Shown: positions 27,449 to 36,138 of the stretch, piece after piece
Position numbering within the stretch: the first letter of the stretch is position 1
How the letters are laid out: each line of letters opens with the position of its first letter
DNA from: Gammaproteobacteria bacterium
GTDB lineage: Bacteria > Pseudomonadota > Gammaproteobacteria > Steroidobacterales > Steroidobacteraceae
Assembly (NCBI GenBank): GCA_028293765.1
Contig: JAQGOG010000097.1
Span: 62,001 to 126,000, forward strand
Length of the DNA: 64,000 nt
Direction: 5' to 3'
Translations under genes and position numbers: made by a program
The notes under the pieces: model-generated
Seen by the model: only the letters and a program-made list of their open reading frames with translations
Databases searched by the model: none
Told to the model about the DNA's origin: nothing

Positions 27449-27593
27449 GATGATCCCCATCCTGTGCGTGGACGGTTTGAATCACTGTCCGGCGAAGCAA
27501 CCGATGTACCCATGAATGGACGCTCGACTCGCGCGGGAACGGCCAAAAAGAGGGCCGCGCCCACGGGGCGCTCGACGCGGTACCGTTCCTCTG

Positions 27594-27977
27594 TCAGTCG
27601 CGACTGCCATAGGGCCGCGTAATGATCTCCAGATAGTGACCATTCGGATCGTTCCAGTACAGACCGCGACCGCCATCGTTGTGGTTGATCTCGAGCGGCC
27701 GCCGGTGCATCGGATCGGCCCAATACGGAAGCCCACGGGTGCGGATGCGGGCGAAAATCGCCTCGAACTCGGCTTCGCTCACGAGAAACGCATAGTGCTC
27801 GACAGGCAGCGCCGCGTCGGAGTGCTGGAAATCGAGCGTCGCGCCGTTGTCGAGCGTCACAGCCCAGAACGGGCCGAAGCTCGTGGGCGCGTCGCGGCCC
27901 AGGATCTCGGCGAGCCACGTTGCGGACGCTTTCGCATCACGTGCCGGTACGATGGTGTGATTGAATTGAATGGCCAC
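27594..27977 (-). CDS. VOC-family (glyoxalase/bleomycin-resistance-like) protein
   Basis: A 127-residue protein with two beta-alpha-beta-beta-beta modules. The first starts FNHTIVPARDAKASATWLAE and the second starts HYAFLVSEAEFEAIF. Likely metal ligands are His in the first strand, His in VEHYAFLV and Glu in GHYLEIITRPYG. The DPNGHYLEI ending is the usual family signature. Substrate unknown. It is a single gene, divergent from exonuclease III. Confidence 0.87.
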   Translation of the reverse strand: MAIQFNHTIVPARDAKASATWLAEILGRDAPTSFGPFWAVTLDNGATLDFQHSDAALPVEHYAFLVSEAEFEAIFARIRTRGLPYWADPMHRRPLEINHNDGGRGLYWNDPNGHYLEIITRPYGSRD

Positions 27978-28145
27978 GATCGGTCCTCCTCAGCGACATC
28001 GCGATCACGTCGCCGGCACAGGACAGCCGGCTGCGAGTCAGGCCGATGTAGCTTAAACCTGCGCGCCAGCGATAGCACAACACCAGAAACTTGCCAGAAC
28101 AATACGGACGCCGCCGACGCTCACTCATCCGTTACCATAGTCGCC

Positions 28146-28919
28146 ATGAGAATCGCGACTTACAACGTTAACGGCATCAGTGCCCGCCTCCCCAATCTGC
28201 TGCGCTGGCTTGGCGAGACCGCGCCGGATGTCGTCTGTCTCCAGGAATTGAAGGCGCCCCAGGAGAAGTTTCCGGAAGCCGCCCTGCGGGATGCCGGCTA
28301 TGGAGTGATCTGGCATGGGCAGAAGAGTTGGAACGGCGTCGCCATTCTGGCTCGCGGCACGGAGCCCGCCGAGATCCGGCGCGCCCTGCCCGGCGATCCG
28401 GACGACCTCCATAGCCGCTACATCGAGGCCACCGTCCGGGGCGTGGTGATCGGTTGCCTATATCTGCCGAACGGCAATCCCGCGCCCGGGCCGAAGTACG
28501 ACTACAAACTGGGATGGCTGCAGCGCCTGATCGCTCACGCCGCTGAGCTCGTCTCCAGCGACTCGCCCGTGGTCCTTGCCGGCGACTACAACGTGATACC
28601 CACCGAGCGGGATGTATACAAACCGGAGCGATGGGTCGATGACGCCCTGTTTCGAATCGAAGTCCGTGAATCGTTCGCACGTCTGACACAGCAAGGATGG
28701 ACCGACGCCATACGGGTCCTTCATCCAGACGCGCAGATCTATACGTTCTGGGATTACTTTCGAAACGCTTATGGACGCGACGCCGGTCTACGCATTGATC
28801 ATCTGCTTCTCAACCCGGCCGTGGTGGACCGACTGGTGAGCGCAGGCGTCGACCGGAATGTGCGCGGCTGGGAGAAAGCAAGCGATCACGCCCCAACGTG
28901 GGTGGAGTTGCGAGTCTAG
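28146..28919 (+). CDS. xthA: Exodeoxyribonuclease III (AP endonuclease)
   Basis: A 257-residue metal-dependent nuclease of base-excision repair that cuts at abasic sites and degrades 3' ends. It has the canonical start MRIATYNVNGISARL (Asn7), the metal ligand Glu34 in CLQELKAP, GDYNVIPTERDVY, GLRIDHLLLNP and the terminal SDHAPTWVEL with catalytic Asp-His. Length is normal. The frame is open far upstream to 27516, but homology begins at 28146. Confidence 0.96.
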   Translation: MRIATYNVNGISARLPNLLRWLGETAPDVVCLQELKAPQEKFPEAALRDAGYGVIWHGQKSWNGVAILARGTEPAEIRRALPGDPDDLHSRYIEATVRGVVIGCLYLPNGNPAPGPKYDYKLGWLQRLIAHAAELVSSDSPVVLAGDYNVIPTERDVYKPERWVDDALFRIEVRESFARLTQQGWTDAIRVLHPDAQIYTFWDYFRNAYGRDAGLRIDHLLLNPAVVDRLVSAGVDRNVRGWEKASDHAPTWVELRV

Positions 28920-28980
28920 CGGCGATCCAGCAGCATCCGAGGATGCGTGCGTCCGTTGCGAGTGAGAGGCAAGACTAACG

Positions 28981-30420
28981 ATGACTGAGGTCTGGACTAA
29001 GTGGGAAGGCCAGGTAATCAACGGAATCTTTCCCCTGCGGCGTTTTCTGAGTGGCTCCGACCACAGCGGCGTATTCCTCACTGAATGTAAGGCAGAAGGC
29101 CTTCCCAATGCCGCGCTCAAGCTAGTGCCGGCCATTCCGACCCTGACAGAGGCGCAGCTCTCGTACTGGAGAACGGCCGCCAGCCTCTCCCACCCTCACC
29201 TGATCCGCCTGTTCGACTGGGGTCGCTGCCAGCTCGGGGAGCGTCACTTTCTGTTCGTCGTGATGGAATATGCCGAACAGAATCTGTCGCAGATTCTTCC
29301 GCGCCGGGCCCTGTCTGCCGGCGAAGTACGGGAGATGCTGCTTCCCATCCTGGACACCTTGGGATTCCTGCATCGCAAGAGCCTCGTGCAGGGCCAGCTG
29401 AAACCCGCAAACGTTCTGGGCGTCAATGATCGACTGAAGCTCGCGAGTGACACGATCCGCCCCGCTGGCGAATCGACGGCAAGTATTGCTCAATCTTCCG
29501 TGTACGATCCTCCAGAAGCGCGCGACGGAAGTTTTTCCGCTGCCGGCGACATCTGGAGTCTCGGCATAACCATGATTGAGGCTTTCACGCAGCACCCTCC
29601 CGCGTGGCCGGACAAAGGATCCGATACTGTCGCCCTCACGAGTCTTCCTCCAACGTTCGTGGGCATCGTGCGCCGATGCTTGAATCGCAGCCCCGCCGAG
29701 CGTCCAACGGTGGCCGACCTCGAAGACCAGATCAAACCGTCGCCGCAAGTGTCCGCAGCCTCCGCACCTCGGCCTGACGCGTCGCGTCCCACGCCTGTCG
29801 CACGCAAGGCGCCGGATAGGGCCACTGCTCCAAAGGAGGCGCCCAAACAGCGCGCGATCGTCCCGGCCATCGCAACGAGCGTCGTCGTATTGCTCGCCGT
29901 TTTGGCTGGTCTGCGCCTGTTTCATCGCCATCCCGACTCGCAGCAGCCCGCTTCAAGTACTCCTCGAGATTCTTCGACAACACTCCCTGCGCAGAAACCG
30001 GAGACTTCAAGTTCCAGGCCCGTCGAGGTCCCTTCTCCTTCGTCCAACGCGAATCACGCAGCATCTAAGCCAGCACCCTCGCGAGCGGTTCCTCGTCAGT
30101 CAGTACGCGCACGACCGTCGGTGAGCGCTTCACCCTCCGGGCTCCATGAAGAAATTCCCAACGTTCCGCGCAGCGCCCGTGAGACGATTCACGGCCATAT
30201 CAGGGTCGCCGTTCGCGTGACTGTCGATAAGGCAGGCAACGTCGTCGGCGAGACTCTGGAAGTTCCAGGTCCAAGCAACTATTTCGCCCGTCTCGCGACC
30301 GAAGCCGCCAGAAAGTGGAAGTTCGCTCCCGCAGAGAAGCAGGCCCCTCGGAAGTGGCTATTGCGTTTCGAGTTCACTCGCGGCGGCACAACCGCGCACG
30401 CCACCCCGCCGCGGTCCTAG
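28981..30420 (+). CDS. Protein-kinase-like (pseudokinase) domain, membrane helix and TonB C-terminal domain
   Basis: A 479-residue fusion. Residues about 15-250 look like a Hanks-type kinase: AALKLV (beta-3 Lys), SHPHLIRLFDWG, FVVMEYAEQNLSQIL, QGQLKPANVL, YDPPEA and GDIWSLGITMIEAF. However, HRD is replaced (LVQGQLKPAN, no catalytic Asp) and the DFG position reads LASD, so it should be catalytically dead. A membrane helix (about 295-315, AIATSVVVLLAVLAGL) is followed by a Pro/Ser-rich linker that would span the periplasm, and a TonB C-terminal domain (IRVAVRVTVDKAGNVVGETL, AARKWKFAPA). It lies upstream of a MipA protein and a TonB-dependent receptor. A cytoplasmic signal controlling TonB-type energy coupling is inference. 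Confidence 0.83.
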   Translation: MTEVWTKWEGQVINGIFPLRRFLSGSDHSGVFLTECKAEGLPNAALKLVPAIPTLTEAQLSYWRTAASLSHPHLIRLFDWGRCQLGERHFLFVVMEYAEQNLSQILPRRALSAGEVREMLLPILDTLGFLHRKSLVQGQLKPANVLGVNDRLKLASDTIRPAGESTASIAQSSVYDPPEARDGSFSAAGDIWSLGITMIEAFTQHPPAWPDKGSDTVALTSLPPTFVGIVRRCLNRSPAERPTVADLEDQIKPSPQVSAASAPRPDASRPTPVARKAPDRATAPKEAPKQRAIVPAIATSVVVLLAVLAGLRLFHRHPDSQQPASSTPRDSSTTLPAQKPETSSSRPVEVPSPSSNANHAASKPAPSRAVPRQSVRARPSVSASPSGLHEEIPNVPRSARETIHGHIRVAVRVTVDKAGNVVGETLEVPGPSNYFARLATEAARKWKFAPAEKQAPRKWLLRFEFTRGGTTAHATPPRS

Positions 30421-30696
30421 CCTTCGTCGGTCGAGAAAGCGACCCACGTGCTCCTCGCGGGGGAGTCCTCCCAACTCGGCGACCCGCTTCTCAACGCCCG
30501 CAAAAAAGGATACCCATGCCATAGGGGACTAGCTCGACCGTCGAAGCTTCCTGGCAAGCGGTGCGACTCAGCCCAGCCGCTGCTAAGGCTTCCGGCACTG
30601 GCATCGGCTTGCCGGGAAACCTTTGCCTTTCCCGTGCATTCTATGGTGGCACACCGCTACGTAATCCCCCATCGCGAAACTGAGCGCAGAGGATGC

Positions 30697-31572
30697 ATGA
30701 CCAGTGCGATTAGCGTGAAAGTCACTTTCCAGGTATGTCGGCCAGGCTTTCTCGTTCTTTTACTGCTCGCTTGTCACTCGCGCGGCGCCCTGGCCCAAAC
30801 CCCATCGCCGCTCCAGGAGTGGCAGTATTCGGGTGGCATCATTCTGGCGCGGCTCTTCGAGCCCGATCTGCCGAAATGGCGTGTGGTCCTCGGCACAGCG
30901 GCAGAAGTGCAGCCTGTTTACGACGGCTCACGGGCGTACCGGGTGGAGGGTGGCCCGGTGGTCAACATTCACTATCGCGACATCGCGTACATCAGCTCCG
31001 GAGAGGGAATCGGATTCAATTTTCTTCGCGGCGACCACTATCAGGTCGGAGTCGGCCTGACTTACGACTTTGGTCGCCGTGAGAGGGACGACTTGGCAAA
31101 CCTGCACGGCATGGGCGACATTTCCGCGGCGCCCGTCGGCAAGCTGTACGCTTCCTGGGTCTTGTCGAGGAAATTCCCGCTGATTCTGCGGGTCGATGCC
31201 AGGCAGTTCATGGGTGGCGCCGAAGGCGCCGTAGGGGATGCGGGCGTTTATCTCCCGTTGCCCGGCAGCTCAAAGACGTTTGTCATGTTCGCGGGCGCCT
31301 CGATAACGTTCGCCACCGATCATTATCTGCAGACACTGTACGGCGTGACGCCGGCACAATCGCTGGCTTCCGGACATCCGGTCTACGAAATTCCCCACGC
31401 GGGCACGAGCGCCGCGGGCATCGGCTTCAGTGCGACCAAATTCATCACGCATCACTGGCTCTTCAACGTGGACGCCGCGCTCAGTCAGATCAGGGGAAGC
31501 CCGGCGCATAGCCCGCTGGTGGAAAGGAAGACGCAACGCGAACTTGCATTGTCCGTCGACTATCATTGGTGA
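30697..31572 (+). CDS. MipA/OmpV-family outer-membrane protein
   Basis: A 291-residue barrel. The signal peptide is FLVLLLLACHSRGALAQ. Typical family features are the early YSGGIILAR, PVYDGSRAYRVEGGPVVNIH, GVGLTYDFGRRERDD and a C-terminal strand ending DYHW. Members act in the outer membrane, linked to cell-wall enzymes or as small-molecule channels. The ATG at 30697 has AGAGGA just upstream. It lies between the pseudokinase-TonB gene and the receptor. Confidence 0.85.
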   Translation: MTSAISVKVTFQVCRPGFLVLLLLACHSRGALAQTPSPLQEWQYSGGIILARLFEPDLPKWRVVLGTAAEVQPVYDGSRAYRVEGGPVVNIHYRDIAYISSGEGIGFNFLRGDHYQVGVGLTYDFGRRERDDLANLHGMGDISAAPVGKLYASWVLSRKFPLILRVDARQFMGGAEGAVGDAGVYLPLPGSSKTFVMFAGASITFATDHYLQTLYGVTPAQSLASGHPVYEIPHAGTSAAGIGFSATKFITHHWLFNVDAALSQIRGSPAHSPLVERKTQRELALSVDYHW

Positions 31573-32023
31573 CGGCCCGGCGGACTGACGCTAACGCAAT
31601 TAGTCCGAGCCACGGTTTTCGACCCCGTACCCGCGCACCTGCATCCTTTTTAAAAAAACGGCATCGCGATTTGCATCTTCGCAGCGCCCGCCCGCGACAC
31701 CGGCGATTAACGCGTCACACAAATATGTCATTGACGTTACGTCGCGCGAGCCGCCGACCCGTCAATATTTCGTTAGCATTTCGTAAGCCTTCTAACAACG
31801 TCGAGCGGTAAGCTGCTACTACGCCACGCCTGCAGGACGCGCCGCTGAAGCGCGCGTGTCGCTCGCTGCCAACACTACCGGTGCTCACGGGACACGCGAT
31901 GTAAAGAATCTGCAATCTCCGACTGACACCATGTCGCGCTTCAATCACCCGAGCGACATATCGTCCGCGCCACACCCGGCCGGAACGTTTGTCGTGTTAC
32001 CGCAAGGCGCGACGGATTTATAA
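31573..32023. other. Intergenic region upstream of the TonB-dependent receptor
   Basis: A 451-base gap, relatively AT-rich near 31640-31800. It probably holds the receptor promoter. No clear Fur box, riboswitch fold or repeat was recognised by eye. Confidence 0.4.
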
Positions 32024-34624
32024 ATGTCTCTTCACATTTCGATCTCCAGGATTGCTCTTTTGTCTTTCGTCGGAGGCGCTCTCGCGACTTCCGGTACCGT
32101 ACACGCGGCGGCGGCCGACGAGGCTGCCAGCAGCCCCGACGAGTCGCAGCACCAGGCGAGGACCCCGGACGCTCTGGAGGAAGTCACCGTGCTCGCGCAG
32201 CGAACGACTGCCGAAATCGCCCGCGCCGCCCAGCAGCAGGCGCTCAATCTCATCAACCTGACGACCGCCGATCAAATGGAGAAGCTCCCCGACATCAACA
32301 CGGGAGAGGCCATTCGTCGGGTTCCGGGCATTTCACTCGAGACCGATACGGGCGAAGGACGCTATGTCAACATCCGTGGCCTCGATGCCGATCTGAACAG
32401 CACGACGTTCGGTGGCCTGCGGCTGCCTCCTACCAATAACAGCTCGCCTTCAGGAGCTGGCAGAGCTGTCGCGCTCGACTCGATTCCCATTGGTTTCGTC
32501 GGGGCCATCACGGTCACGAAGACGAATCTGCCCGAGCAGGACGCCGAAGCGCTCGGCGGAACGATCGACATCACCCCGAAGACGGCTCCCGCGGACGGCA
32601 ATGCCTTCGTCGATCTGAAGCTCGGGACCGGCCTGGAGGTGCTGCGTCACACCTGGATCACGGACGGTGCGGTAACGGCAGGGACGCGCTTCGGCGGTTC
32701 CGGCGACTATCATCCCTTCAGCATCCTGGTCACTGCCGCGGTCTACACGGACCGCCGCGGCGTCGACGACGCCGAGGCCGGTTTCACCGACGCTCAGCCA
32801 GCCGTCGCGGACAAGGCATTCAGCTCCTTCGAGCAGCGCTACTACAACTATCACCGCGAGCGCCACGGTTACGGAGTGGATCTGGGATACCAGCCCGACG
32901 CGGACAACAAATGGTACGTGCGCTACTACGACGCCGGGTATTCCGAAACCGTACTGCGCAATCGGCTGATCTGGGGTCTCTCCGGGACGCCGAGCGCCGA
33001 CCCGGTCAATCCGAACGGATTTGTCGATACGGCGAATTTCGCCAAGGCATTGCGCGATGAGAAGGAATACCTCAAATCGCGGGTGTTCGCGCTCGGCGGC
33101 AAGAATATCGTCGACGGCACCAGCATCGACTATCACGTGGGATATACGAAAGGCACCTACGAGAAGCCGTACGATCTCAATTCAACCTTCTCGAACCCGG
33201 CCACCGCGATCGTCCACTACGACAACACGACCTATCCAAACTGGCCGTCGGTGGCGGCTACCGGCGTGACGCCCACCGATCCTGCCGGCTACACGTTGCA
33301 GGGCATCAGCAACCAAGCGCAACATTCCGACGATCATGAGTGGGGCATTGGCGCGAACGTCTCTGTTCCCACCGATCTGACCGGCGCGCCGAACGAAAAC
33401 GTAAAATTCGGCGTCAATGCACGATTGCGTAACCGCGTGGCGAGCGCCGTCAATCTCAAGGCGAACAACCTGCCAGGCTTGCCACTGTCGCAGGCCGTCT
33501 CCGGCAACGACATCCTCTTCTACCAGGGACATTACGAAAACGGTCCGCAGATCGATGCAAATGTCCTGCGCGCACTCTACGCCGGCAGCACCAGCAGCGA
33601 CAATCTGGTCGCCGACGCGAGCTCATACCAGAACGACAAGGAGAACGTCTACGCGGTCTACGGGCAGTACGCGTTTGGCTTCGGCCCGCTCGGCCTGATT
33701 GCCGGCGCCCGGGTAGAAAACACCAAGGCGACGTATGCCGCGAATCTCGTTGACAGTAAGCCTGCGGTCCCCACCGTCACGCCCATCTCGCAGGACAAAA
33801 GCTACACAAACTTCTTTCCATCGGCGCAGGCCCGCTACGAGTTCGCTCCGGATCTGATCGGCCGCGCGGCCGTCTCTGCCACGATCGCCCGCCCAGGCTT
33901 CAACCAGGTCACCGCCTCGACGTCGATCGATCCTTCGGGCTCGGTCTCCACGGGTAACCCGCAGCTGAAGCCGGTCACCGCGACCGGGATCGATCTCTCG
34001 ATCGAAAAATACCTGTCGCACGCCGGTATCGTTTCCATTGGCCTGTTCGACAAAGAGATCAAGAACTACATCGTCACGCAGGAGGCCAACCTGCCCTTGC
34101 CCGCCCAGGACGGCTTCGTAGGCCTTGCCAAGACATTCACGTTCGCGAACGCACCCAAGGCGCGGGCCTATGGCGTGGAAGCGAACTACGTCGAGCATTT
34201 CAGCGACGTGCTGCCAGGTATCTGGGGCGGCTTCGGGGTGTCGGCCAACTGGACCTGGGTGCAGTCCAGCTACGAAATCCGCCCCGGCGAGAATTCGGTG
34301 CTGCCGTCCACTTCGAAGAACACGGGCAATGCCGCCCTGCTCTACGATCTGCACCCCGTCAATCTGAGTTTGGGGGCATACTACGTCAGCCGTAATATTT
34401 TCGGCGTCAACAGCTCCGCGGCGACGGATGTCTGGGCACAGGACAGGTTTTCCGTCGACTTCGGCAGCCAGTACCAGGTGAGCGAGCCCTTCAGCGTCTA
34501 CTTCAACGCCAAGAACTTGACCAACACGGCGCTCAAGTTCACCGAGGGGCGGGCCGCAGATCGCGTCATCCAGCGTGAGTTTTATGGAGTTACGCTGCAG
34601 GCGGGGTTCAACCTCAAGTTCTAG
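32024..34624 (+). CDS. TonB-dependent receptor (TIGR01782-like)
   Basis: An 866-residue outer-membrane active transporter. A signal peptide (ALLSFVGGALATSGTVHA) is followed by the TonB box region LEEVTVLAQR. The plug domain includes GEAIRRVPGISLET, GRYVNIRGLDADLN and GGTIDITPKTA. A 22-strand barrel follows, ending in LQAGFNLKF with a terminal Phe. The RGLDADLN-type plug is typical of TIGR01782 receptors of proteobacteria, many of which take up carbohydrates. No substrate enzyme is next to it. It lies 36 bases before the YncE-like gene, probably in one transcript. Confidence 0.93.
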   Translation: MSLHISISRIALLSFVGGALATSGTVHAAAADEAASSPDESQHQARTPDALEEVTVLAQRTTAEIARAAQQQALNLINLTTADQMEKLPDINTGEAIRRVPGISLETDTGEGRYVNIRGLDADLNSTTFGGLRLPPTNNSSPSGAGRAVALDSIPIGFVGAITVTKTNLPEQDAEALGGTIDITPKTAPADGNAFVDLKLGTGLEVLRHTWITDGAVTAGTRFGGSGDYHPFSILVTAAVYTDRRGVDDAEAGFTDAQPAVADKAFSSFEQRYYNYHRERHGYGVDLGYQPDADNKWYVRYYDAGYSETVLRNRLIWGLSGTPSADPVNPNGFVDTANFAKALRDEKEYLKSRVFALGGKNIVDGTSIDYHVGYTKGTYEKPYDLNSTFSNPATAIVHYDNTTYPNWPSVAATGVTPTDPAGYTLQGISNQAQHSDDHEWGIGANVSVPTDLTGAPNENVKFGVNARLRNRVASAVNLKANNLPGLPLSQAVSGNDILFYQGHYENGPQIDANVLRALYAGSTSSDNLVADASSYQNDKENVYAVYGQYAFGFGPLGLIAGARVENTKATYAANLVDSKPAVPTVTPISQDKSYTNFFPSAQARYEFAPDLIGRAAVSATIARPGFNQVTASTSIDPSGSVSTGNPQLKPVTATGIDLSIEKYLSHAGIVSIGLFDKEIKNYIVTQEANLPLPAQDGFVGLAKTFTFANAPKARAYGVEANYVEHFSDVLPGIWGGFGVSANWTWVQSSYEIRPGENSVLPSTSKNTGNAALLYDLHPVNLSLGAYYVSRNIFGVNSSAATDVWAQDRFSVDFGSQYQVSEPFSVYFNAKNLTNTALKFTEGRAADRVIQREFYGVTLQAGFNLKF

Positions 34625-34660
34625 TGCCGCGCTCGCTTTATCGAATGGAGAATCTTCAGG

Positions 34661-35704
34661 ATGCATCAAGCTCGCTCGATCGCCGCAGTATTGGGTCTCA
34701 TTGGCGTGGCCGCACTGGCTCCCGCGTCGGGGTTCGCCGCCGATGCCGGACAGCTCTATACGATCACGAAGACGGTGCCGCTCGGCTCTCCGGAGCGCTG
34801 GGACTATCTTACTTACGATCCGACGTCGCATAGGGTCTATGCCGCGCACGGCTCCTCCATAGCGGTCGTCGACGGGCGTTCCGGCGCCCTGCTCGGCAGT
34901 GTTCCCGTGCCGGGCGCCAACGGCGTAGCCGTCATTCCGGGTCTCGGAAAAGGCTACGCCGGTAGTTCCACGAACAAGTCGGTGCTGGTTTTCGACCTCG
35001 TCACGTTCAAGGTACTGAAGGAACTGCCGGCGGACGAAGATACTGACGGGGTTGTTTATGACCCCGTCAGCAAGCGCGTTTTCGTAATGGACGGCGATCC
35101 GCACAACGCCATGGTGATCGACACGATCACCGACACGGTGGTCACGCGCCTGCCCTTGGCGGGCAAGCCGGAGTTCGCCGCCGTGGACGGCGCCGGAAAG
35201 TTGTTCGTCAACATCACCGATGCGCGCAAGATACAGCGAATCGATACGAAGACGTTGAAAACCGAGGCGACGTGGCCCATCAGCGACTGCGAGGGTCCGC
35301 ACGGGCTCGCTATCGATGCCGCCACACGCCGGCTGTTCTCGAGCTGCCTGAATTCGAAGCTGCTGGTCGTGGATTCCGGGAGCGGCCGAATCGTGGCGGC
35401 GCTACCCATAGGGCTGGGGAGCGATGCCAGCGCGTTCGACGGCAAGCGCAACCTCGTGTTCAGCTCGAATGGAACCGGAACCCTCACGGTAATTCATGAG
35501 AGTGGACCGGATAACTTCGCGGTGCTCGCCGACGTCCCCACGCAGCTGCTCGCTCGCACGATGGCCGTCGACTCGGAAACGGGCCGCGTTTACCTGCTTG
35601 CGGGTGATCGCGTAGAAGTCGATCCTACGGCGACGAATCCGAAAAAACGCTACGGGGTGCGGCCGGGTTCGGTACGGCTGCTGTTCGTCGATCCGGCGAC
35701 GTGA
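34661..35704 (+). CDS. YncE-like secreted beta-propeller protein
   Basis: A 347-residue periplasmic seven-bladed propeller with signal peptide AAVLGLIGVAALAPASGFAA. Blade motifs recur: DPTSHRVYAAHGSSIAVVDG, DPVSKRVFVMDGDPHNAMVI, DAATRRLFSSCLNSKLLVVD, DSETGRVYLLAG. In E. coli yncE neighbours the TonB-dependent receptor gene yncD, and this pairing is repeated here. The ATG has GGAG about ten bases upstream. The exact role is unknown. Confidence 0.88.
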   Translation: MHQARSIAAVLGLIGVAALAPASGFAADAGQLYTITKTVPLGSPERWDYLTYDPTSHRVYAAHGSSIAVVDGRSGALLGSVPVPGANGVAVIPGLGKGYAGSSTNKSVLVFDLVTFKVLKELPADEDTDGVVYDPVSKRVFVMDGDPHNAMVIDTITDTVVTRLPLAGKPEFAAVDGAGKLFVNITDARKIQRIDTKTLKTEATWPISDCEGPHGLAIDAATRRLFSSCLNSKLLVVDSGSGRIVAALPIGLGSDASAFDGKRNLVFSSNGTGTLTVIHESGPDNFAVLADVPTQLLARTMAVDSETGRVYLLAGDRVEVDPTATNPKKRYGVRPGSVRLLFVDPAT

Positions 35705-36138
35705 GTCCCGAGAGAGCGCTGTGCCTCGCTACATAATGGCGCTTTAACGTCCGCCTGACCTTGCGATCACCCACAGACGGCGTCCCAGGGAAGAACGCCG
35801 TCCATCTTCCACGCTACACCCGGGGCTACTTCGGCGACGATTCGCTGGAAAGTCATGAGGCTCCCATGACCCCACTGCCGCGCAATCGAAACCTCGTTTC
35901 AGCGCTCATCTTGTGCCTCTAGTGTAATCACCCCCGCAGTCGCGCTCGCCCTCGCATCTCGCAAGCCTATCCCGCCCGGTCCGGCTCTACCCGTGGACCG
36001 TCCGCCGCCTTTTGTTACAGCTGTTCGCGACGGGAATGAAACTTCTTTCACGGTGCCTGCTGCGTGCGTCGCTAGCATTTCCCACGCTTTCTGCGACGCC
36101 TGATCGCACCCCGGCACCTACGTAAGAGGGAATGAATC
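35705..36138. other. Intergenic region upstream of the porin-adaptor fusion
   Basis: A 434-base gap. The open frames in it are short and lack family features. A promoter for the downstream gene is expected, but I cannot identify one with confidence. Confidence 0.4.

Noticed and set aside
27516-28145. N-terminal extension of exonuclease III
   Set aside because: The extension is antisense to the VOC gene; the nuclease starts at the conserved MRIATYNVNG.
33623-35302. Minus-strand 559-residue open frame
   Set aside because: It lies antisense across the TonB-dependent receptor and YncE-like genes, both of which have clear family motifs. The composition is that of a high-GC shadow frame.
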